Assembly (NCBI GenBank): GCA_014529385.2 | Contig: CM043953.1 | Span: forward strand, 69,670,372-69,691,871 | Length of the DNA stretch: 21,500 nucleotides | Direction of reading: 5' to 3' | From: Adiantum capillus-veneris | Taxonomy: Eukaryota > Streptophyta > Polypodiopsida > Polypodiales > Pteridaceae | In this document: piece by piece, positions 11,117 through 20,099 of the stretch | How the letters are laid out: each line of letters opens with the position of its first letter | How positions within the stretch are numbered: position 1 is the stretch's first letter | The notes under the pieces: model-generated | The model's input: only the letters and a program-made list of their open reading frames with translations | What the model was told of the DNA's origin: nothing | Database searches by the model: none | Position numbers and translations under genes: made by a program

Positions 11117-11607
11117 ATCGCACGACTGGCGCGGTGGATCAAGGGTGTTGCACGGGACACCAGCAAATATCGACGAGATGCAGCTCGGAAGGCTTTTAGG
11201 ACCGGCTCGCCGAAGCCTTCGGGCATCCCACACAAGACGTGGCTGCGGATCAGGGAGGATGAGCGGACAGCGGCCACACGGTTTAGACAGCAGCGTGAGG
11301 CCGCGCAGGTATGACAGATGACTAGGGAGACATCTCATCTTGGCAGCGGAGGCTTTGACACCTTTCGCTATGAGTTTGTGAGTTTCTAATCCAATCTGAA
11401 CTATGGCGTTTTTTAAAACGCGATGAATCATGTATTCTTATTACTTTGATTTTTGTATAAACGCAGAATCTTACGATGCATTGAGCTCCATCATGCGAGG
11501 AGGAGTCAGATGGATATTGCAGAGGTATCTATGAAGTACTGAATGATCTTGAAGCTTTAGGAGATCCTGTAGACTAGGAGGCCTTATAGTTTCGCTGATC
11601 GCTTGAG
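11117..11607 (+). pseudogene. Remnant of a second CACTA gene (TNPA/Ptta-like?), with intron signs
   Basis: In frame from about 11117 the text reads KYRRDAARKAF, GIPHKTWLRIREDERT and, after one TGA at 11312-11314, HLGSGGFDTFRYEF to 11377. A donor GTGAGT at 11378 and an acceptor ACGCAG ending at 11466 bound a possible 89-bp intron. A second pair, GTGAGA at 11608 and TGTGCAG ending at 11697, bounds another of 90 bp. The coding text between has several stops (for example in the block that reads EVLNDLEALGDPVD). The basic composition and position after TNP2 suggest the second CACTA protein, which binds subterminal repeats, but I cannot name the family with certainty. Confidence 0.4.
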
Positions 11608-11746
11608 GTGAGACGTTAATATGTGTGAGTTGATTTAATTAAGTCAGTATATGTGAAGTAATATCAATACTAATTTTGTGAGTTTTCCTATGTGCAGGTT
11701 GCGACGCCTAGTCATTAGTGGACCAGATTTCATCTATATGCTTTGT

Positions 11747-11778
11747 GAGACACAGACACGCTTCTGTGTCTCTTTTTT
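11747..11778 (+). other. Hairpin followed by a T run near the 3' end of the CACTA genes
   Basis: GAGACACAGA (11747-11756) pairs exactly with TCTGTGTCTC (11763-11772) over a 6-base loop and is followed by six T. It lies just after the last exon-like sequence. In a plant this is not a classical terminator; it may be chance or mark the transcript end. Confidence 0.5.
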
Positions 11779-11804
11779 GTACAAACATTTAGTGTTCAGA
11801 CAGT

Positions 11805-12050
11805 TATTGTTTCCCTTATGGTTATGATTATTTTCATTGTCATTGTATAGACAGTTATTGTTTCTCTTTCTGGTTATGCTTATGGTTATTGTTAATTTTG
11901 TTTATGGTTATGGTTATCTGCATTATGGTTTTGATCAAAGTGGTTATAGCCGGTTATGGTTTTAAGTTATGGTTATGCTTTTAAGTTATGGTTATGGTTA
12001 TGCTTTTAACTTATGGTTATGGTTCGTTATGGTTATGGCTATGCTTTTCA
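11805..12050. repeat. TTATGG-type minisatellite in the CACTA element
   Basis: About 240 bases are built of GGTTATG and TTATGGTTATGCTTTTAAG units with variable spacers, and a longer unit starting GACAGTTATTGTTTC occurs twice (about 11798 and 11851). No coding frame is present. Confidence 0.85.
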
Positions 12051-12224
12051 GTTGGTACGGTTGTCTTTCATTGGCCTTAAATCTCATGTGAGATCCTACA
12101 TGGATAGCATGTAGGAGGCGTATACATGATATGGTTTTTTTTTGAAAAGTTTATGTAAAAACAAAGGGAACTCTGCCAAAATTTTTGCGCGCGGGAGCAT
12201 GGTTGATATTTTGGTGCTGCTCGC

Positions 12225-12314
12225 TTTCTTGGGCAGAGGGCAGGAAGTCTGGCTGTTGCTGTGTCCATCTTTTAACTGGGCACAGGCCAGGCTACCTGCC
12301 CTCTGCCCAAGAAA
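12225..12314. repeat. Inverted repeat with 20-bp perfect arms
   Basis: TTTCTTGGGCAGAGGGCAGG (12225-12244) is exactly complementary to 12295-12314, with a 50-base spacer whose inner ends (GTCTGGC and GCCAGGC) also pair in part. It lies just inside the right subterminal array. Confidence 0.9.
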
Positions 12315-12328
12315 TGTTTTTTCTGCTA

Positions 12329-12428
12329 TGTGCGTCGCTATGCGCATTGCTATGCACGTCGCTAATAGCGACTGGTTTCACAGCGACGCGCATAGAGACG
12401 GGCCGCGTCGATATCTGCGTCGATAACA
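12329..12428. repeat. CACTA right subterminal repeat array
   Basis: Motifs such as GTGCGTCGCTATGCGC, GCACGTCGCTA, GCGACGCGCATAGAGACG and GCGTCGATATCTGCGTCG are variants of the left-end units in both orientations. The array ends 8 bases before the terminal repeat. Confidence 0.8.
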
Positions 12429-12436
12429 TGTTTTTT

Positions 12437-12446
12437 TGTTGTAGTG
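12437..12446. repeat. CACTA right terminal inverted repeat
   Basis: TGTTGTAGTG is the exact complement of the left end and is followed by the GAA target duplication at 12447-12449. Confidence 0.95.
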
Positions 12447-12449
12447 GAA

Positions 12450-12550
12450 GTTTCCTAACATGGAGACGTACTCCTTCCTTTCTACATTGGTTAACTCATT
12501 TGAGAGCATTTTTTGTAGCTTACCTGCATCCTCCAATGACTGCTATCTGA
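12450..12550 (-). pseudogene. pol, start of reverse transcriptase, cut off by the CACTA insertion
   Basis: On the minus strand the frame reads EDAGKLQKMLSNELTNVERK and reaches the GAA (TTC) target duplication in the codon phase used on the far side at 7501. Upstream, this frame meets a TAG and the protease frame ends at TAA 12493-12491, so a one-base indel at about 12535-12550 separates protease from reverse transcriptase. Confidence 0.8.
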
Positions 12551-13270
12551 TGGTCCCTCTTGGTTTGCTGAGGTTGCTTCAGATTGTGTTAATCTGTTTG
12601 GGTCTTTAAGAATGACTCCCATTACTTCGATGCTACTGTCACTCCCGTCGGTGGCGGTTGTGTCTTCTCCTAAGGTAGACGAGGAGTCGCTGGTGGCTGA
12701 CTCGTCTTCTGAAGCCTCCAAGATCATATTTCGCTGCTTTCTAGTGCTCATGTCGTAGAATATGGACCTCCCTTTAGCATCCTTCATCTGGATCATCCAG
12801 GTGCTCCAGTCTTGTTTGGCTTCCATGGCCATAAGCCAAGACCTTCCAAGAATGATGGGGTAGCCCTCCCCTTTGTGTGGCATGACAAAGATGTCTACTT
12901 CCACTTCCGTATTGAATGCTTTTACTTTGACCGCATTTACAATGCCTACGCATTTCACTCTTACATTGTTTGCCATCTTGGCTCGGCAGGGTGCCGGCCT
13001 ACTTACCACTTCTTCTACCTTCGCTTTTCCTTTGTGCTTCTCTCGAGCTGACTCTTCTACCTTCGCCTTCCCTTTAGCCTCTAAGCTAATGACACTCACC
13101 GCTTGGTTCACCGCAGGTGGTGGGGGGTAGTGGCGGAATGAGAGGTTGGGGTGGTGGTTGTTGTTGTATAGGTGGTCGCAGGATTTGGATTGCTGGGATT
13201 GGTCCTGACTGCCTTGGTGGTGGTCTTACTCTTGGCGGAGAGATCTGATTCTGTCTCCCCCCTCTATTGA
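12494..13270 (-). pseudogene. Gag-pol linker and aspartic protease, active-site part not found
   Basis: A Pro/Gln-rich stretch (about 13260-13130) runs into a frame starting at 13111. It holds a Lys-rich duplicated motif (KGKAKVEE at residues 14-21 and 28-35), then a protease-like end: MANNVRVKCVGIVNAVKVK, EVEVDIFVMP and YPIILGRSWL (residues 84-93). ILGRxxL is the typical C-terminal box of Ty3/gypsy proteases. The upstream half with the catalytic Asp (DSG or DTG) is missing, probably lost in a deletion near the duplicated Lys-rich motif. An acidic Ser-rich tail links to reverse transcriptase. Frame breaks lie near 13120 and 12540. Confidence 0.75.
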
Positions 13271-13274
13271 AATT

Positions 13275-14077
13275 CTACCTTCTTGGGTGTGGGCAGTAGT
13301 ACATTCCATGGCCGTCTTCCCTGCAGTTGTAACAGCGGTATTCTGGGTTCTGCCTTCGTTGTCCTCTTCCTTGTTCTGGATTTCTGCTAGATGCATGCCC
13401 TTGCTGCACCAGATGCACAGATAAACTCTCTAGTTGGGTGGTGATGCGACTCAGCAGGTCTTGCTGTTCCTCTGCTGTCTCCTGTGGTTGGACTCTATGA
13501 TTGGTTGTTGTAGCCACTGGGGTTGGTCGGGCCGAGCTTGTTTCCTCTGACTCGTTTACTCTTGCTTGCATGCGAAGCTTCTTTCTTTAAGACGGGCTAC
13601 TTCGACTGCCAACTCATATGTTGCAGGAACCTTCCCTTCACCTTCTCTCTAAGCGGTGAACATAGACCAGAAATGAAACTCCCCCTTCAAGAAATTAGGC
13701 GCTCCTTCGCCTTCCTCCAGTGTGGCAACCCACCTCTCCCATAAGTCCACAAACTTTGACTCATAGGTGGCGTACTCTAGCAGGCCTGCCTGCTTTAATT
13801 CTGTCAATAGCTGCCATAGCTTCTCCGAGGTTGTGCCTCCACCAAACCTCTTTACAAAAGCAGCCCTTAACACATCCCATGCATTCTTGGTAGCCTGGGG
13901 AAATGCATTATACCAGGACTTGGCCTCTACTTTCATCAGTAGAGGAAAAATTCTGAGTCGTGAAGCGTCGTCATCTTTGTTGGAGATGACACAAGCAATG
14001 TCAAAATTGTCCAAAAAATCAGTGGTGAGATCCTCACCCTTCTTTCCACTGAACGTGGGGAAAGAAACACTTGCCAT
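13275..14077 (-). pseudogene. gag of the inner Ty3/gypsy element (capsid and zinc knuckle)
   Basis: The first part (14077-13649, 142 codons) begins MASVSFPTFSGKKGED and contains the capsid-like order EAKSWYNAFP, WDVLRAAFVKRFGG and LTELKQAGLLEYATYESKF, typical of plant retrotransposon gag. A frame break follows, and the second part (13571-13275, 98 codons) is Gln-rich and ends in a zinc knuckle C80-x2-C83-x4-H88-x4-C93 (CYNCREDGHGMYYC). In the family the protein packages element RNA into particles in the cytoplasm. Confidence 0.9.
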
Positions 14078-14174
14078 GGTGGTGACTCGGGAAATTACAA
14101 ACCTTCTTTTTTCTTTTTTCTTTTTACATCAACAGCAACGGCTCATAGCGGTTTTACAGGGGCGAACGGATAGG

Positions 14175-15436
14175 CTAAAACAGGATAAAAATAGAGATAT
14201 TAAAGGAATGATGGTAATCTAGTATGGGGAGAATGATAGGGTTCGGGGAATTGAGGATTTCTCCTGGTGCTGCCGCACCGAATAGGTAAACGATCTTCTG
14301 TTGGTAGAAGAATTTCCTATCTACATAGATATTCACATGCATATGCTGCAGGAATCTGAATGGGAATGCTGTCGGCCCGTTTTCCATCATGCACAAAGGG
14401 TGAAATACTTACTTATACTCTTACCGTGCCAGTGTTGATGAGTCGGCACATCCACAAGAGGTCGTCACCTTTCATGGGCTCTACCCTTTCTTCGTTGCTT
14501 AGCACGTACGGGGTGATGGCAACACGTCTGACCATTCCCAGTCTCTTGGCTAATAGCAATTGTAGGTAATTTCCGTAATCGGTGTGTTGCATGAATTCTA
14601 CTCCATTCACCTGCAGCTCATCTCCAGCCCACTGGGTCTCTCACGTGGTAGAGAGCTTCTTCAGGATAAGTTGTACAGGGAGGGGAGGAAGGTCCTCCAC
14701 TCGCTTCCCAAAACAGCGAGAGCAGTAGCCAAACCACTCTTCTCTAGGAAATGGGAATCTTCTCACCACTTCTTCTTCTGGATTGTCGAAGTGGATTGGT
14801 AGCACTCACATGCGTCGTGCAAATCGGTAGGCGACCTTCCGCTGCTTAGCTTCGGATGACTTCTTCTTTGACAAAGTGGGTACAACCCGGATCTCTGAGC
14901 TTGAAGCACTTGCTTCGCCAGATGCTTCTCCCTTCGGGGTCATGTGTTTCCAGGCTAGCCTATCTTCTCCTTGCCCTTGGCTCGAGCAGCCCCTTTAGGC
15001 CACTTTGGGGTTTTATCTTTGACTGCAGTTTCTTTAGGGTAAAAAGGCCTCACCGTTTGCTTTCCTTCCTTGACGTGAATGACCCCCTTGTGATGAATGT
15101 CAATGTCGAAGACTTCAGACCTTCTGCTGCCTTCGTTGCTGGCACTCATCGACCGTGTGCCTTGGTTGAGAACAGTGATGGCACCTCAACAATTTCCCAC
15201 CTGATGCTTTCGATTTATAGTTAGAACGAGCGACACGAGATGGAGAATTTACCTCTTGAATGTTGATGACACTGCATCCTGGTAGTAGCACCTCAATGAA
15301 GGCGGCTAGGGCCTCCTTCTTCTCTTCTTCTTCCATCCTCCACTCAGAAAATTCCTTTAGCCACTCGTCCATGATTGATAGTGGGCGTCACTTTCAGCAT
15401 TGTAAACTGAAGGGTCTTAGAAAAGCCCTCCTCCAT
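14175..15436 (-). pseudogene. Extra ORF upstream of gag, with its own zinc knuckle
   Basis: Between the primer site and gag lie about 1.26 kb of decayed coding sequence. A start at 15436 (MEEGFSKTLQF) shifts into the frame 15372-15115, which begins MDEWLKEFSEW and carries C64-x2-C67-x4-H72-x4-C77 (CHHCSQPRHTVDEC). Further pieces are 15149-14955 (VFDIDIHHKGVIHVKEGKQT), 14943-14806 (Ser/Lys-rich), about 14800-14641 (EEWFGYCSRCFGK), 14610-14413 (MQHTDYGNYLQLLLAKRLGM) and 14396-14175 (HMHVNIYVDRKFFY). An additional ORF before gag is known from Ogre and other Tat elements and has no established function. Several frameshifts and stops break it. I do not recognise a domain beyond the zinc knuckle. 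Confidence 0.65.
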
Positions 15437-15446
15437 GGGGGCACCA
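15428..15446 (-). other. Primer binding site candidate of the inner element
   Basis: Two bases after the 5' LTR the minus strand reads TGGTGCCCCCATGGAGGAG. TGG at this distance is the standard start of a primer binding site (complement of tRNA CCA). I could not match it to a specific tRNA. The ATG inside it is also the start of the extra ORF. Confidence 0.6.
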
Positions 15447-15613
15447 AATGACGGACGCAAAGCGGACCCCGAACCCCAACGGCCTCTAAAACTCCGGGGG
15501 CCGAATGGCGCGCCTCGAGCCTGCCACGATAAAGCGAACAGGGGGCACCACCTAGCTTTGAGTGGCTAGGACGCAAAGCCCACGGTGATATGAACACCGC
15601 AAGCCTACACACG

Positions 15614-15627
15614 GAGAGAGAGAAAAG

Positions 15628-15722
<95 letters not shown>

Positions 15723-15757
15723 TAGAGAAAGAGAGAGAGAGAGGAGAGAGAGAGAGT

Positions 15758-15795
<38 letters not shown>

Positions 15796-15817
15796 AGGAG
15801 AGAGAGGAGAGAGAGAA
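15614..15817. repeat. Interrupted (GA)n microsatellite in the 5' LTR
   Basis: About 200 bases of GA carry AGG, AAAG, ATAG and GTG interruptions, against about 86 pure bases at the matching site in the 3' LTR. Confidence 0.92.
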
Positions 15818-16148
15818 TACTTGCAATTGATGAAAACAACCTCGGGGGTGTGAGGGTGAGTTATTTCTGCAATATTTACAAGGTGGATGCCGTGATGGTA
15901 GAGAGGTAGGGAGAGGAGATGGTGGCAACCTACTTGGTGCGTTCTCTAGGGTGACTCAATGACGGTGAATACTCATTGCCAAGAGCGTGCATACATGTGT
16001 GCATCGACCATTGGAGTCGAGAGGTGGATGTGGTTCCCTTCGCATGGTGTAATTTCCAAGGCAAACCCAACAACAAGACTCCCCGTGATGGTGATGGTTT
16101 CAATCCCTCCTACTACACTCTACCCAATGCTTGGTTCCACATAAGTTG

Positions 16149-16175
16149 CCCCCCCCCCCCCCCCCCCCCCCCCCC
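16149..16175. repeat. C27 homopolymer in the 5' LTR
   Basis: There are 27 consecutive C, against 12 at the matching site (2558-2569). It lies just downstream, in element direction, of the TATA candidate. Confidence 0.88.
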
Positions 16176-16196
16176 GATAGTGACCTCTCAGTGCCA

Positions 16197-16204
16197 ATTT
16201 ATAG
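16197..16204 (-). promoter_or_regulatory. TATA-box candidate in the 5' LTR
   Basis: The minus strand reads CTATAAAT, conserved with 2598-2591. As part of the 5' LTR, this copy would drive the element's genomic RNA. Confidence 0.4.
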
Positions 16205-16887
16205 ATGTTGGCTGCTTGGATTATGGTAATCCCAGTGTGGTTAGGGTAATCTTAATCGGGGAGACAAAGCAAGTGGTGGGCCCAGTGTGGCTGACCCTTG
16301 CTTTGTTTTGGGGAAGGTTATTAAAAGATGGGAATCTCTAGGTGGGCCTTTGTCACCATCACCTAGAGAGAGGATATTTACAAAATAGAAATTTACAATG
16401 GCTCGGGTGAAAAACTGAAGATAATGGTAAAATAACCTAAAAATTATTGGGATGGCGTCATGGTTGCGTGTTGCTGGCGAATGGCGTGCTGCCGGTGCGT
16501 CGGTGTCGAGCGTACTTCTTTTCGGAGTCGGCCGGGGCATGCCTTCGGCGCATTCTTGTTTTTTGTTGTTGGCGGCGCGTGCTTTGGATCCTTCTTCTTT
16601 TTGTTTGTTGATGTCGTAGCCTTTTCCTTTGTATTGCGGTGCGTTGCATATATACGTGTGTGTATGTATTTGTGCATGAGGCGGGTGTGTGTGTGTTTTG
16701 TATAGGTATGTGTGTGCGAAAGCGTGCGTGGGAAGGGGGGCTATATAGAGATATATATATAATGTATATCTATAATTTTTTTATTTTTTATTCCTTCTGC
16801 GGATGGCCGGTGGCTTACTCTTCTGCGCAAGGCGGAAAGGAAAGGGGGGGGGGTAGGATAGGGGGTGTGAGTGTGTGTGGGTGGGTG

Positions 16888-16926
<39 letters not shown>

Positions 16927-17104
16927 GTGTTGGCGTATTTGCTGCTGCACGCATGGCATATGTGTGTGTGTGTATATCGAATGCGCGCGCGACGCACATC
17001 GCATGGGGAGAGAGAGGAGAGGGGGGGGGGGGGGGGGTGTTGTGGGGGTGTGTGTGTGAGTGAGAGGGAGTGTGTGTGTGAGTGTGGGACTGCACCGTTG
17101 CCCG

Positions 17105-17130
17105 CGAGAGAGAGAGAGAGAGAGAGGAGA

Positions 17131-17203
<73 letters not shown>

Positions 17204-17225
17204 TGGCGTGGACTGTCGATATCCG

Positions 17226-17284
<59 letters not shown>

Positions 17285-17335
17285 AGCTTTGGCGTGGACT
17301 GTCGATATCCGGATGAGAGAGAGAGAGAGGGAGCT
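17105..17335. repeat. (GA)n tracts with an 86-bp minisatellite unit, two copies
   Basis: CTTTGGCGTGGACTGTCGAT followed by ATCCGGATGA and (GA)n starts at 17201 and again at 17287. The other LTR has one diverged copy at 3492. Confidence 0.85.
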
Positions 17336-18034
17336 GGTGTGGCCGTGAGAGGGAGAATGACAGAGGGGGGGAGGGGATAGGGGTGAGGGATAAGAGATAG
17401 AGAGAGTGTGTGAGGGAGAGTGAGGGGAGAGGGGGAATGAGGGGTATGGGAGATGTGTGGGTGAGAGGGAGAGGGGGGTGTGGTGTTGTCTTGCATGGGG
17501 CTTGAGGACGAAGGGGAAATAAGTCAATGGAGGGGGGGGGGGGTTGTAAGGGAATATATCTGCGGGCCAAAGAGAGGGGGGAATGAGAATGAGCCGGGAG
17601 GGTGAGGCGAGCGGGTGGGGAAGAGGGAGGAGGGGTCGGGGGGAGGGAATATTGGCGGGCCAAAGAGAGGGGGGGCGGGGGGGGGGGAAATGTGGGGTAG
17701 AGGGTAATGGGAGAGGGGATAGGGTGAGTGTAAGAGTAAGGGAGGGGGGGGGGGGGGTTCTCACACGGCTCACACCGAGGGAGCACGAGAGAGTGGTTGG
17801 GGGTTCCTTCTCTGAGTTTCTGCCTGGCGGGGAGGGTGAATCAGGAGGAGAGAGATATTAGGGAGGGGGTATGTAGGGAAATTGGGGGGGAGAGAGTGCG
17901 AGGGTTTTTTATCCGATGCCCGTAGGGCGGGAGGGGGAAAAAAATAAGTTACGGTTGGGGGGTACTGAGAGTGGGGGGGGGTGTAATGAGTTTTTTTCTT
18001 TTTTTTCTACTTGATTTGCAAAAGTCGGCTATCA

Positions 18035-18038
18035 GTGT
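18035..18038. repeat. Target site duplication of the inner element, right copy (GTGT)
   Basis: GTGT follows CTATCA of the 5' LTR and matches 1962-1965. Confidence 0.6.
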
Positions 18039-18490
18039 GTGACTACGAAGCCGCAAGTGTGTGTTTTTTTGCACGATGATCATGTGGGTGTGCCATTTGA
18101 TGTAAAAGAGTTGTACATGGTATTGGAGTAGTGGTGAATCCTCCACTATATTTCTCTCGCATCCTTTCTCCTGCCCCCCTTCTCTACTTCTTCTGCTTGT
18201 GTGTGCAATGCCGCTACATATGTGTGTGCCCCAAGGCCCCTTCTTTGTGTGCGGAGTGGAAGTGACAGTGTGGTTTTGTGTGTGACAGCGGTGTGTGGCT
18301 TGAAGCAAGCAGTGAGATGCGTGGTTAGTTGAGTGCGTGCATGTTTACATGTCGGTGTGAGTGCACGGGGTGGCGTGCCATGTGTCCTTGAAGGTGAACT
18401 CTAGTGGATTAGGGTGTTGTGTATGCCCTGGGCTATAGAGAGGCAGTCTTTTGTGTGTCGAGTGTGTTCTCTCTTTTCCCCTCTCCATCT
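18035..18490 (+). mobile_element. Outer LTR retrotransposon, left LTR, 3' portion
   Basis: This resumes the LTR interrupted at 1965, starting with the second GTGT. It is GT-rich on the plus strand and has no coding frame. The LTR is judged to end near CTCTCCA (about 18481-18487), just before a primer-site-like TGGTGCC at 18493. The partner sequence in the right LTR lies outside the window, so this end is inferred. Confidence 0.55.
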
Positions 18491-18492
18491 CT

Positions 18493-18511
18493 TGGTGCCA
18501 TTATGGAGGAG
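18493..18511 (+). other. Primer binding site candidate of the outer element
   Basis: TGGTGCCATTATGGAGGAG follows a CT-rich LTR end. It has the same frame as the inner element's site, TGGTGCC-nnn-ATGGAGGAG, and differs only at the middle bases. The ATG at 18503 is the likely gag start. Confidence 0.5.
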
Positions 18512-19229
18512 AGGTATGATGCTCCTAGTTAAAGTCAAAGAGGTGATTTTGGTGATGCCAAAGGTGCGACCTCTGAAGAGCAAGTGTTGCTAGAGAAGAG
18601 ATGGCATAGTCCGCTTTTCCATTTTCACTAGGGTCAAAGATGCAAAAACCTGGCTTCAAGATTACGGATTGTTCATGCTAGAGAGAGGTTTGTCAAGAGA
18701 AGAAGGCGTGGTATAGGTGTTCCCACTCTTGGTTTGTGGTAAAGCAAGGCAGTTCGATGGCTTGCATGATGAAGAAAAGACGGATTGTGAAGCTCTAGAG
18801 GTGGCTTTTTGGACCAGATTCTTGGCGGACGTACAACTGGAAAAAGTAAAGAGAAAGCTAGACGTATTGAAACAAATCTTGGAAGAGGATTTTCAAGCAT
18901 TCAAATGGGAGTTAAAAGTCCTTTGGGGAAAGCTAATTAAGGTAACTATTGCAGAGAATGCCGATTTTCTAAAGTTGAGTAAATTCATGGATTTCTTGCA
19001 TGAGGAAGTGCGAGACAAGGTAGAAATAGATGGCCCAACGTCGTATGAAGAAGTGGTAGCTCTATCAAAAGGGCATACCAAAATGATTATGAAGAAATGC
19101 AAAGCAAGACGGGGTTTTCCAAATGCGATGATGCCAAGGTGGTTTGATGCAGTGGCATTTGAGCCACAGGTAGTTCAAAGGGAAGTGCATGTGCGAAGAG
19201 CCAAGGGTTCTTTGGCTACAGAGAGATAG
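18503..19229 (+). pseudogene. gag remnant of the outer LTR retrotransposon
   Basis: The start at 18503 (MEERYDAPS) meets TAA at once, but coding-like text continues (GDFGDAK, EEQVLLEK). The main open part is 18717-19229, with ARQFDGLHDEEKTDCEALEV, FWTRFLADVQLEKVKRKLDV, EEDFQAFKWELKVLW and MDFLHEEVRDKVEIDGPTSY. This is the plant retrotransposon gag pattern, a W/F-rich helical domain followed by a Lys-rich tail (KMIMKKCKARRG). I do not see a zinc knuckle. Part of the N-terminal half appears missing. The frame then passes into the overlapping ORF at 19189. Confidence 0.75.
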
Positions 19230-20031
19230 GATGGTTCCTATGCCGAGGATGCCAGCTAGAGTGGATCCCTTTGTGGAGGATGTACAGGTGGTTCTAGATC
19301 AAGAAAAGGATGTGATGCCAAGCTCAGGTATGGTTGTAGAAGCTCCATTGAAGTGTGGTAAAGGCCAAAGAATGTGGTTTGCAGATGATATTGAAGCGGT
19401 GAAGGTAGAAGAGATTCATGAGATCGAGACAAAGGAAGAGATTGAGCCAAGTGACATCAGCTCTATGGATTCCGCCATGAGTTGGGAGACCGAGTCGTCT
19501 CAATCCAGGTATGATGAGTATGACCTCTTTCATGTGAGTGAAGAAGTAGTGAATGTGTGTGAGCAGGACAAAGTTCAAGCTGAGATGCCTAATGAAGACC
19601 AAGTGGAGTAGTCTAAGCCTATAAATGAAGATATGCAAGTGAGGGTGATATGCGACACCATGTTGATGACAATGCTTGTCAAGGTAGATGTGGACTATGC
19701 GTCAGCTGTATGAAAGTCTCCCAAGAAGGAGAGACATGTTGTGAATATGGAAAGAGGACACATCATAGGAATGGATTGGCAAGAGATGTTGGTGGAGCCA
19801 TGTGGCTTTATTTTCTTGGATGGTCTCGAGGATGCGATATGTATGGAATAGAAGGAGGATCTAGGGCAGATGGATGATGCCTTGGGTACATGTTCTTTTG
19901 GATACGTAATCTTGGATGATGAGGAGGATTGGGGATTTGATGACCTAGTGGGTGAGATCGATGAAGAGGAATAGGTGCTCGTCCGGAAAGCTTTGGCCAA
20001 GATACCGGTGATACGAGGGCTAGCTCCATAG
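19189..20031 (+). pseudogene. Acidic accessory ORF of the outer element, broken by five in-frame stops
   Basis: One frame runs from 19189 for about 280 codons with stops TAG 19609-19611, TGA 19711-19713, TAG 19849-19851, TAG 19972-19974 and TAG 20029-20031. Between stops the text is coding-like: VDPFVEDVQVVLDQEKDV, MWFADDIEAVKVEEIHEIE, MDSAMSWETESSQSRYDEYD, MERGHIIGMDWQEMLVEP, GFIFLDGLEDAICME and DDEEDWGFDDLVGEIDEEE. The product is strongly acidic and has no protease, reverse transcriptase or integrase motif. It overlaps the end of the gag frame by 41 bases. I do not recognise the family. It sits where pol would be, so the element is gag plus an unknown protein, or pol was lost and this is a spacer ORF. 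Confidence 0.55.
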
Positions 20032-20099
20032 ATGGGGTTCCTTTAGGAGAGCAAGAGTCTGCTTTTATGGTTGTGCCAATAGAGGCTACTGTGGGGGAG
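20032..20099 (+). other. Polypurine tract candidate of the outer element
   Basis: GTGGGGGAGTG at 20091-20101 is the best purine-rich run upstream of the repeat shared with bases 1-1058, and TGTGCATATC at 20100 would be the LTR start. The true LTR start cannot be checked because the left LTR begins before the window. Confidence 0.35.

Larger units (their letters stand above)
15449..18034 (-). repeat. 5' LTR of the inner Ty3/gypsy element
   Basis: This 2586-bp copy pairs with 1966-4307. It is longer because of an interrupted (GA)n at 15614-15817, a C27 run at 16149-16175 and a duplicated minisatellite unit at 17201 and 17287. The TATA-like CTATAAAT is kept at 16204-16197. The boundary at 18034 (CTATCA) is exact by comparison with the other copy. 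Confidence 0.92.

Noticed and set aside
11747-11778. Rho-independent terminator
   Set aside because: The shape fits, but the window is plant-like nuclear sequence where this signal does not apply; it is kept only as a hairpin.
11805-12050. Telomere-like sequence
   Set aside because: The unit is TTATGG or GGTTATG, not the plant telomere repeat TTTAGGG, and spacing is irregular.
15428-15446. Assignment of the primer site to a named tRNA
   Set aside because: TGGTGCC followed by CCCATGG did not match firmly any plant tRNA end I could compare, so no tRNA is named.
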